59,602 bases of DNA from Streptomyces sp. CBMA29 (GTDB lineage Bacteria; Actinomycetota; Actinomycetes; Streptomycetales; Streptomycetaceae). The translations under genes were made by a program, and so were the position numbers. Shown in pieces: positions 25,789 through 32,353 of the stretch. The notes beneath the pieces were generated by a model. The model was not told where the DNA came from. It searched no databases and saw only the letters and a program-made list of their open reading frames with translations. The stretch lies in contig NZ_MECL01000093.1 in assembly GCF_014596445.1 (NCBI RefSeq), forward strand, positions 1 to 59,602, read 5' to 3'. Position 1 is the first letter of the stretch, and each line of letters opens with the position of its first letter.

Positions 25789-26643
25789 GTGATCGTGGTG
25801 ACAGGAGCGACCGGCAACATCGGGCGGATCTTGGTGCCCCTGCTGGCAGAGGCGGGCGAGGACGTCGTGGCCGTCTCGCGGCGCGGGCCCGGGGCATTCC
25901 CCGAAGGGCTCCCGGCAGGGACCAGGCACGCCCGCGCCGACGTCGGAGACAGCGCGAGCATACGGCCCGTCCTCGACGGTGCCGAGGCTTTTTTCCTCCT
26001 GCTCGCGGGGGAACTCAACGGCCGCGGGGAGAGACCGGGCGCCGTGGTCGACGCGGCCCTCGACGCCGGGGTCAAGCGGATCGTGCTGGTCTCCTCCCAG
26101 CTCAACTCCACGCGCCCCGACGCGCCTTCGCACGCCCGCCTGGGCGCCTTCGAAGCCGCCGTGCGCGCGTCAGGAGCGGACTACACGATCCTGCGCCCCG
26201 GCGGCTTCGCCTCCAACGCCCTCGCCTGGTCCGAGTCCGTCCGCGCCCGACGGACGGTCTTCGCGCCCTTCGGCGACGTGGTCACCCCCGTGGTCGACCC
26301 GGCCGACATCGCCGCCGTGGCGGCGGTCGCGCTGCGCGAGGAGGGGCACGCGGGCCGCACGTACGAACTCACCGGGCCCGAGGCCCTCAGCCCGCGCCGG
26401 CAGGCGGCGGCGATCTCCCACGCCCTGGGCGAGGACATCACCTTCGTGGAGCTCTCCCGCGAGGAGGCCCACGCCCGCATGGCGCGCTTCATGCCGGAGG
26501 AGATCATCCCCGGCACCCTCGACGTACTCGGCCTCCCCCTGCCCGCCGAGCAGGCCGTCAGCCCCGACGTGAAGCGCGTCCTCCACCGCTCCCCCGCACC
26601 CTTCGCGGATTGGGTCACCCGAAATCTCCCGGCCTTCCGGTAG
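25789..26643 (+). CDS. NmrA-like atypical SDR, NAD(P)H-binding protein
   Basis: 284 residues from GTG 25789, with GAGGGAG seven bases before it. The Rossmann motif is VTGATGNIGRILVPLLAEAG at the N-terminus. GVKRIVLVSSQ, YTILRPGGFASNALAW and RTYELTGPEALS are typical of the NmrA/SDR_a5 quinone-reductase-like group. The divergent TetR regulator suggests induction by an electrophile or quinone-like ligand (inference). Confidence 0.87.
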   Translation: MIVVTGATGNIGRILVPLLAEAGEDVVAVSRRGPGAFPEGLPAGTRHARADVGDSASIRPVLDGAEAFFLLLAGELNGRGERPGAVVDAALDAGVKRIVLVSSQLNSTRPDAPSHARLGAFEAAVRASGADYTILRPGGFASNALAWSESVRARRTVFAPFGDVVTPVVDPADIAAVAAVALREEGHAGRTYELTGPEALSPRRQAAAISHALGEDITFVELSREEAHARMARFMPEEIIPGTLDVLGLPLPAEQAVSPDVKRVLHRSPAPFADWVTRNLPAFR

Positions 26644-26659
26644 ACCGGCAGCCCCCGTT

Positions 26660-26699
26660 GGCCCCGGGCGCACGCGGATCGCTTCGCGCGCGTCCGGGC
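26660..26699. terminator. Imperfect hairpin downstream of SDR gene
   Basis: A CCCGG...CCGGG hairpin with internal GCGC pairing and a few mismatches, between the SDR gene and the convergent decayed XRE gene. Confidence 0.35.
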
Positions 26700-26718
26700 A
26701 TCTCCGTGTTTTCGCGGT

Positions 26719-27316
26719 TCAGGCTGGGCGGCGGTTGTACCTGTCCAGCGCCGCCTTGTTGGTGGAGGCATCCTGAAACACGAGTTCCCACGGGCCGGTG
26801 TTCACGTCCATCTCCTTGCCGAAGCCGACCCACTTGCCGGTCAGGCGGCGGCCGGTTGGTTCGGCGAGCATCTGGACAGCGCCGTGGTAGCGAGCACCCC
26901 GGTAGTAACCGTCTTGCGCCGTCTGCTCGACCCAGGTTCCCGTGATGACGTTGCCGTCCACGGTGAGGTCCATCGTCAGCGGTGAATCCGAGGAGCCGGG
27001 AAGGCTTCGCACGGTCAGCCGGTTGGCGTGCTGAAGCACGACTACGTAGTGCAGGCCGGTGAACACGTCCCCGCTCCGGCCGGAAGAGACGTACTCGTAG
27101 CGCGAGAGCCACACCCCCGAGTAGTTGGCTCGGGGTGCCGCTTGTGCGGTCGGCGCGGGACCGTGGGCAGCGGCCATTCCAGGCGGCGAGCCCGCGAGGT
27201 CATGACCTCCCACGCGCGTAGGCGGGACGCGGAGACAGTGACGTACCGGCCTCCCAGCGCTGTACGAGCCGCTTGGAGGCGTCGTTGGGCTCACCGGCAC
27301 GCGCGTCATTCAGGTG
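26719..27316 (-). pseudogene. Decayed XRE-family regulator (truncated and frameshifted)
   Basis: The readable C-terminal part (26719 to about 27195) has a beta-rich domain: ANYSGVWLSRYEYVSSGR, FTGLHYVVVLQHANRLTVRS and MDLTVDGNVITGTWVEQT. I associate it with the C-terminus of a Streptomyces XRE-type regulator. Just upstream, in a different frame (27203-27316), is LNDARAGEPNDASKRLVQRWEAG, the end of an XRE helix-turn-helix. That frame stops at 27200, and upstream it is closed by a stop at 27317. The gene has therefore lost its N-terminal half and has a frameshift joining the two parts. An in-frame ATG at 27309 could express only the C-terminal domain. Confidence 0.7.
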
Positions 27317-27405
27317 TCACTCTCTGCGCGTGACCGATGCACCACGGCATGGGTTGAACCAGCGACGCAGGCGGGACCAGCGCTTGCCCTATCGAGAGTG
27401 TGTAC

Positions 27406-27861
27406 ATGAAGCGGATCGTTGCCCGCGTGTGGAAGCTCGTCCGGGGCCCTCTGCAGTGGCGCATCCTGTGGTTTGCTCACGCCAAATTCATGGTCGGCGT
27501 GACGGGAGTGGTACGTAACGAGGCGGGGGAAGTCCTGCTGCTCAAACACCGCTTGTGGCCCGCCGACCGGCCATGGGGCCTCCCGACCGGCTACGCGGTC
27601 AAGAGTGAAGAATTTCCGAAGACCATCGTCCGAGAGGTCCGGGAAGAAACCGGCCTTGACGTCGTTCCGGGCCGACTGGTGCAGGTGACCAGCGGCTACA
27701 AGCTCCGTGTGGAAATCGCATACGAAGCTCTCCACGTGGGTGGAACTCTCAAGCTGGATGGCTTCGAGATTCTGGAGGCGAAATGGTTCAACCCGGATGC
27801 GCTCCCTGCTGGGACGCAAGAGGCCCACATTCAGCTCATCAAATCGGGCACACCGGCTTAG
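27406..27861 (+). CDS. NUDIX hydrolase
   Basis: 151 residues. The Nudix box is complete: GYAVKSEEFPKTIVREVREETGL (G-x5-E-x7-REVxEETGL). The N-terminus has a basic/hydrophobic helix (VWKLVRGPLQWRILWFAHAKF) before the MVGVTGVVRNEAGEVLLLKH strand. The substrate cannot be told. Third-position GC is lower than in the neighbours, hinting at a more recent arrival. ATG 27406 has GAGAG about five bases before it; GTG 27400 is the alternative. Confidence 0.87.
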   Translation: MKRIVARVWKLVRGPLQWRILWFAHAKFMVGVTGVVRNEAGEVLLLKHRLWPADRPWGLPTGYAVKSEEFPKTIVREVREETGLDVVPGRLVQVTSGYKLRVEIAYEALHVGGTLKLDGFEILEAKWFNPDALPAGTQEAHIQLIKSGTPA

Positions 27862-27911
27862 CGGAGCTCGCTCCGAACGAGTCCGTGACGGGCGCCGGGG
27901 CACCCCGTTCC

Positions 27912-28263
27912 ATGAAGGCGTCGAAAGCGCTCGGCGGGTTCCACCACCCGGATCAGGGGTACCGGCACCTCCAGATGGTGACGGTCATCACCGTGTACGG
28001 GCCCATGGGGCGCCACGATCCCGAGCACCCCGCACTGGCTCTCCTCGACCTACTGCGTGCGACGGGGCCAGGACAGCGACGTGTTCGCACAGCACCTGCC
28101 GGCGGGCCTTCTGAGCCAGATCGCCTACGGCGTCGTGTTCGCCGTCGCGGACAGCGACCTGTCGAACGGGTCCCTCGGCGCCCGAGCGGCGACGATCACC
28201 AGCCTGTTGATGCTGGGAGTTCCCGAGACGCGCGCGGTCGCCCTCGTGGGCGACCGGCCCTGA
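27912..28263 (+). pseudogene. Frameshifted gene of unknown family
   Basis: Two adjacent frames look like one protein. The first runs from ATG 27912 through QMVTVITVYGPMGRHDPEHP and ALALLDLLRATG. The second continues QDSDVFAQHLPAGLLSQ, IAYGVVFAVADSDLSNGS, and ends VALVGDRP at 28263. Reading a GGGG run at about 28066-28069 as GGG restores one frame (RATGQDSDVF). I do not recognise the family. It may be a true pseudogene or a sequencing error in the homopolymer. Confidence 0.5.
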
Positions 28264-28305
28264 CCCGCAGCGCTCCAATACCGCTGTGCGTAGTGGGCCG
28301 GTCGG

Positions 28306-28527
28306 CTACTTCGCGGGGAACTCCCCCGCTATGACGGCGGCGAGGAAGGCGGTCCACTCGGGGGCGGGGAAGAGGAGGGCGGGGCCGTGGGGGTCCTTGC
28401 TGTCGCGGGTCGCGCGGGCGCCGTCCGGGAGGGCGGCGACCTCGACGCAGTTGCCGTTGTTGCCTGAGTACGAGGACTTCGTCCAGGCAAGACCGGCGGC
28501 AGAGGCGGAGTCGATGTGAGTCTGCAC
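28306..28527 (-). CDS. DUF397 domain protein
   Basis: 73 residues with the diagnostic WTKSSYSGNNGNCVEVA, RDSKDPHGPAL and PAPEWTAFL. DUF397 proteins are small partners of XRE/DUF5753 regulators in Streptomyces and act like antitoxin-type or regulatory partners in known bld-related and Scr pairs. It sits four bases after the XRE gene at 28532 on the same strand, so the two form one unit. Confidence 0.9.
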   Translation of the reverse strand: MQTHIDSASAAGLAWTKSSYSGNNGNCVEVAALPDGARATRDSKDPHGPALLFPAPEWTAFLAAVIAGEFPAK

Positions 28528-28531
28528 GGGA

Positions 28532-29392
28532 TTAGCTCATTTCGTTGATGGCGTTCAGGATGAGCGCCCGCGATTTGGTGACGTTGTCGGCTGCCATGTT
28601 GAGGCGCCGGAACAGCGTGGTGTAGACGTCCACGTCCGCGGGTTCCTCGTAGTACAGCGTGCTGGTCTGCGACTCGGCGTAGATGATGTCCGTCTCGGTG
28701 GTCGCCGGGAAACTCATGATGACGAACGGCCCGAACAGACAGGCGTTCATGGGATCGTCCCGCGACAGCACCTGAAGCTGCACATTGGCCTGACGGCTGT
28801 CCGCGATCAGGGCCTCCAACTGGGCCTTCATCACCTCGCGCGAGCCGACCCGGTGGTGCAGCGCACTCTCGGAAATGATCACCCAGAGTTGCAGGGGGTC
28901 GGCGCGCGTGAGCATATTGCGTCGCTCACGCCGCACATTGACCTGTGTTTCGACGTGCTCGGGTGTCGAGTCCGGCGCCTGCAACTCGACGAGCGCGCGG
29001 GTGTATTCGGGAGTTTGCAGCAGACCGGGAACGAGATTGGTCTCCACGTTGTACAGCTCCGCCGCGTCCCATTCGATCGCCACGTACGAGGCGTAGTCGG
29101 CGTCGACCGCGTTCGCGTACCGCGACCACCAGCCCTTTTTCTTCGCCTCGCGGGCGAGGAGTTCGATCTCGGCGCGGTCGTCGGCTTCGGTGACCCCGTA
29201 GGCGTCCATCAGGGCGCGCAGGTCCGGCAGCCGTACGCCCGACTGCGCGTTCTCGATCCGCCCGACCTTCGACTCGGCGGAACCGAGCGCCTTGGCCGCG
29301 TCCGCGTGCGTCAGTCCGGCGTCCGTCCGCAGGTCCCGGAGCCGTCGGGCCAGTCGTCGCTGACGGATCGTCGGATTGCTGTTGATGGGCAC
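28532..29392 (-). CDS. XRE-family regulator with DUF5753 domain
   Basis: 286 residues. The N-terminal helix-turn-helix is RRLRDLRTDAGLTHADAAKALGSAESKVGRIENAQSG (about residues 15-51). The DUF5753 ligand or partner domain follows, with YNVETNLVPGLLQTPEYTRAL, ESALHHRVGSREVM and LQVLSRDDPM. It pairs with the DUF397 gene downstream and faces the HATPase fusion at 29602; the spacer holds an inverted repeat overlapping a TTGACA. Confidence 0.9.
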   Translation of the reverse strand: MPINSNPTIRQRRLARRLRDLRTDAGLTHADAAKALGSAESKVGRIENAQSGVRLPDLRALMDAYGVTEADDRAEIELLAREAKKKGWWSRYANAVDADYASYVAIEWDAAELYNVETNLVPGLLQTPEYTRALVELQAPDSTPEHVETQVNVRRERRNMLTRADPLQLWVIISESALHHRVGSREVMKAQLEALIADSRQANVQLQVLSRDDPMNACLFGPFVIMSFPATTETDIIYAESQTSTLYYEEPADVDVYTTLFRRLNMAADNVTKSRALILNAINEMS

Positions 29393-29484
29393 TGCGGCAC
29401 CACCCCTCCCACTGCTTCTCGCAGGTCAAGTGTGCCGTTCGGCGACTGTAAGGGCAACAGGTCTTTGAACCTTGTCAAAGTGGG

Positions 29485-29506
29485 GACTTGACACTCTAGG
29501 CAAGTC
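29485..29506. promoter_or_regulatory. Candidate XRE operator overlapping a promoter
   Basis: GACTTG-N10-CAAGTC is a perfect inverted repeat. A TTGACA (-35 type, 29488-29493) lies inside it and faces the HATPase gene; CATAGT (29513-29518) is a possible -10 with a long 19-base spacer. TGTCAA at 29473-29478 mirrors the TTGACA, forming a second inverted pair. Confidence 0.5.
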
Positions 29507-29601
29507 ACGATGCATAGTAATCACGGTGGCCGATGTGACCCAACTCTCAGCGTCCGCACGGCACATGACGGCGCCACCCCGACCCTCACCCAGGGAGTGG
29601 T

Positions 29602-30378
29602 ATGTCGATCGACCGCACCGAATCCATGCAACTGCGGCGCTACCGGCCCGCCGTGGCCAAAGCCCGTACGTACGCTCGCGAGTTAGCCGACCGATGGAAC
29701 ATTCCGGCATTGGGCGATGACCTGGAACTTGCCGTCACCGAGGTGGTCACCAACGCCGTGATCCACGGCGACGCGGCCAAGGGCAGCCGCGTACACGTCA
29801 GTTACCGCCTGACGAAGGACCGGCTGCGCGTCGAGGTCCGCGACCGGGCGACCGGCACGCCGACGCCCGCCCGGCGCGGGGCCCCTGACGGCGACCTCGC
29901 CGAGAACGGGTACGGCCTCCCGGTGCTCACCGCGATCACCGACCTGTGGGGCGTGACGCCCCATGTCATCGGCAAGAGCGTGTGGTTCGAGATCGAAAGG
30001 CCGAGCGCGTACGGCTACATGCGCGCGTACGACGCGACACCGGACGAGGAAATCCGCGCCGACGAGCAGCGGCTGCGGATGTGGGCGGCGGCCGAGGGCT
30101 ACGTGCTGGCCACCGTCTACCAAGAGGTCGTCGCGGGCGGAATCACCGAACTGACCGCGCTTATCGCACAGATGCGGCGGACGGGCGTCCGTACGGTCGT
30201 CGTGCCGTCCGTCGAGCACTTGGGCAACGGCCGGTTCCTCCAGGAGCACGTCTGGGCCGAGATCGTCGGGCGCACCGACGCCGAGGTGCACGAGGCGCGC
30301 GAGGCGGAGAAGGCCCCAAACGGCTCAGACGACTCAGACAGCTCAGATGACTCGGACGCGGGGAAGGGAAAGCCGTGA
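29602..30378 (+). CDS. HATPase (anti-sigma-type) fused to serine-recombinase-like domain
   Basis: 258 residues. Residues 1-130 are a GHKL ATP-binding domain of the RsbW/SpoIIAB type: LELAVTEVVTNAVIHG (N box) and ENGYGLPVLTAITDLWG (G box). Residues about 135-240 read YMRAYDATPDEEIRADEQRLR, GYVLATVYQEVVAGGITELTALI and GVRTVVVPSVEHLGNGRFLQ, which resembles the resolvase N-terminal fold without a clear catalytic Ser. Codon 28 (29683-29685) is TTA. The C-terminus is Ser/Asp-rich. It overlaps the next HATPase gene by four bases. The XRE/DUF397 pair is divergent. Confidence 0.8.
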   Translation: MSIDRTESMQLRRYRPAVAKARTYARELADRWNIPALGDDLELAVTEVVTNAVIHGDAAKGSRVHVSYRLTKDRLRVEVRDRATGTPTPARRGAPDGDLAENGYGLPVLTAITDLWGVTPHVIGKSVWFEIERPSAYGYMRAYDATPDEEIRADEQRLRMWAAAEGYVLATVYQEVVAGGITELTALIAQMRRTGVRTVVVPSVEHLGNGRFLQEHVWAEIVGRTDAEVHEAREAEKAPNGSDDSDSSDDSDAGKGKP

Positions 30379-30794
30379 TCACCACATCCGCGCCGGGAGA
30401 CCTCCGGGTCTCCACCCTTCACATGACGTCCGGGCCGCCCGCCGTGGGCCTGGCAAGGGAATTCGTACGCCGGACGCTGCGGCACTGGCAACTCGTGGAC
30501 GTACTCGACAGCGCCGAGCTGGTGGTGTCCGAGTTGGCCACCAACGCGGTGAAGAGCACAGGCGGCGACAGCGGACAGCACGTGGTCGGCGTACAACTGC
30601 GGCTGGTGGAAGCCCGGTTGTACGTCGAAGTCTGGGACAGCGGCGAGGGATCGGCTGTCGTGGCACCGGAGCAGTCGCTCGACGCCGAGGGCGGGCGCGG
30701 GCTGTTCCTGGTGGCGGCGCTGTGCGAACGGTGGGACAGCTACCGGCCTACGGCGGGCGGCAAGGTGGTCTGGGGCAGACTGCCGGTCGCGTGA
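30375..30794 (+). CDS. HATPase-type ATP-binding regulatory protein
   Basis: 139 residues from GTG 30375. A single GHKL domain: VDVLDSAELVVSELATNAVKS (N box), YVEVWDSGEGSAV and GGRGLFLVAALCERWD (G2-like box). Streptomyces has many of these anti-sigma-like proteins with unknown partners. The GTGA overlap with the fusion gene means coupled translation, suggesting that the two ATP-binding proteins act together. Confidence 0.87.
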   Translation: MITTSAPGDLRVSTLHMTSGPPAVGLAREFVRRTLRHWQLVDVLDSAELVVSELATNAVKSTGGDSGQHVVGVQLRLVEARLYVEVWDSGEGSAVVAPEQSLDAEGGRGLFLVAALCERWDSYRPTAGGKVVWGRLPVA

Positions 30795-30853
30795 CGGCGA
30801 CGCTCGGGAACGGCGGTCACGCGACCGGAGGGGCCGGACGGGGTCGGGCAGGG

Positions 30854-31303
30854 TCAGTCGAGGCAGAATTCGTTGCCCTCGGGGTCGGTCATCACGATGT
30901 GGCCCGGGTTGAGGAGGGCGGGGTCGTGGCGGGTGAGGCGGGTGGCGCCGAGGGCGGTGAGGCGGTCGGCCTCCTTCTCGTGGGCCGCCATGCGCTCGTC
31001 GCCCTCCAGGCCGGGGGCGGCGCGGACGTCGAGGTGGACGCGGTTCTTGGCCTGCTTCCCCTCGGGGACGCTCTGGAAGAAGAGCCGGGGCCTGACGCCC
31101 GAGGGGTCGACCACGGCGGAGCGTTCGTTGCGCAGCTCGGGCGGTACACCCATCGACTCAAGAGCCTCGTCCCAGGACGAGAAGCCCTCGGGCGGGTCCT
31201 GGAGCCGGTAGCCGAGGGCCTCGGCCCAGAAGACGGCCAGCGCGTTCGGGTCGGCGCAGTCGAAGGTGATCTGGAGGTCGCGGACTTCCTGGTGCTCGTT
31301 CAT
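30854..31303 (-). CDS. VOC-family (glyoxalase-like) protein
   Basis: 149 residues from ATG 31303. DLQITFDCADPNALAVFWAEALGY starts the first beta-alpha-beta module. RVHLDVRA and the ending HIVMTDPEGNEFCLD complete the fold with the metal-site positions. The common VOC_6-like type; substrate unknown. It is divergent from the WYL regulator. Confidence 0.86.
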   Translation of the reverse strand: MNEHQEVRDLQITFDCADPNALAVFWAEALGYRLQDPPEGFSSWDEALESMGVPPELRNERSAVVDPSGVRPRLFFQSVPEGKQAKNRVHLDVRAAPGLEGDERMAAHEKEADRLTALGATRLTRHDPALLNPGHIVMTDPEGNEFCLD

Positions 31304-31373
31304 GATCCCAGCGTGGCGCATATAGCGGACAGGTACGTTCCGTGATCGCCGGGCGATGTGGAACGATCACCCG

Positions 31374-32339
31374 ATGACCGTAGAAGCGACGACCGAACGG
31401 GTGCTGCGGCTGCTGTCGCTCCTCCAGCACCGCTCGTCCTGGACGGCCGGTGAACTCGCCGCCGAGCTGGGCGTCACGGACCGCTCGGTACGCCGTGACG
31501 TGGAGCGGCTGCGCGCGGTCGGCTACCCCGTGCACGCGGTCCCGGGCGTCGGCGGCGGCTACCGGCTCGGCGCGGGCACCCGGCTGCCGCCGCTGCTCCT
31601 GGACGACGACGAGGCCATCGCGACGGCGGTCTCGCTGCGGCTGGCGTCGGGCGGCACGGTCGCGGGCGCGAGCGAGGCGGCGCTGCGGGCGCTGGCCAAG
31701 CTCGACCAGGTGATGCCGCCCCGGCTGCGCGCCGAGGTGCGGGCCGTCCAGGGCGCCACCGACACCCTCGTGGGCCCCACCAACGAAGTCGACCCGGACC
31801 TGCTGATGACCTTCGCGCGGGCCTGCCGGGACACCGTACGCGTACGGTTCGCGTACAGCGGCCGGGACGGCGGCACGGCGCGCGGGCGTACGGTCGAGCC
31901 GGTGCGGATGGTCACCACGGGACGCCGCTGGTACCTGATGGCCTGGGACGTCGACCGCGACGACTGGCGCACCTTCCGGCTCGACCGGATGCGCGACGCG
32001 GAGGCGACCACCTGGCGCTTCCGGCCTCGCGAGCACCCCGACCCGGTCGCCTACGTGCGCCGGTCCGTGACCGAGTCCCCGTACGCGCACCTCGCCCGCA
32101 TCCGGTTGCGCGCCCGGCCTGATCTCGTCAGGGACATGGTGCCGCCGCAGGTGGGACGCGTCGAGGACGACGAGCGCGAGGGCTGGTGCGTCCTCGTCAT
32201 CGGCGCGACCTCCCTGGAGGTGACCGCCGCCCGGGTGGCCGCGCTGGGCTTCGAGGCCGAGGTGCTCGAACCGCCGGAGCTGCGCGAGGCCGCCGCCCGC
32301 CTGGCCCGCCGCCTCACCACCATGGCGCAGGGCGGCTGA
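31374..32339 (+). CDS. WYL-domain transcriptional regulator (YafY/DeoR-like)
   Basis: 321 residues. N-terminal HTH_11: TERVLRLLSLLQHRSSWTAGELAAELGVTDRSVRRDVERLRAVGYPV. The WYL segment is RWYLMAWDVDRDDWRTFRLDRM (about residues 180-205), followed by the WCX extension. ATG 31374 is used since the extra upstream codons are not conserved. It is convergent with the large NTPase gene (14-base gap) and divergent from the VOC gene, a likely target. Confidence 0.88.
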   Translation: MTVEATTERVLRLLSLLQHRSSWTAGELAAELGVTDRSVRRDVERLRAVGYPVHAVPGVGGGYRLGAGTRLPPLLLDDDEAIATAVSLRLASGGTVAGASEAALRALAKLDQVMPPRLRAEVRAVQGATDTLVGPTNEVDPDLLMTFARACRDTVRVRFAYSGRDGGTARGRTVEPVRMVTTGRRWYLMAWDVDRDDWRTFRLDRMRDAEATTWRFRPREHPDPVAYVRRSVTESPYAHLARIRLRARPDLVRDMVPPQVGRVEDDEREGWCVLVIGATSLEVTAARVAALGFEAEVLEPPELREAAARLARRLTTMAQGG

Positions 32340-32353
32340 CGTCGGGGGTGGCC

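Noticed and set aside
22500..30800. Prophage or integrative element
   Set aside because: Accessory features cluster here, but no integrase, replication or transfer genes and no att-like tRNA end are present.
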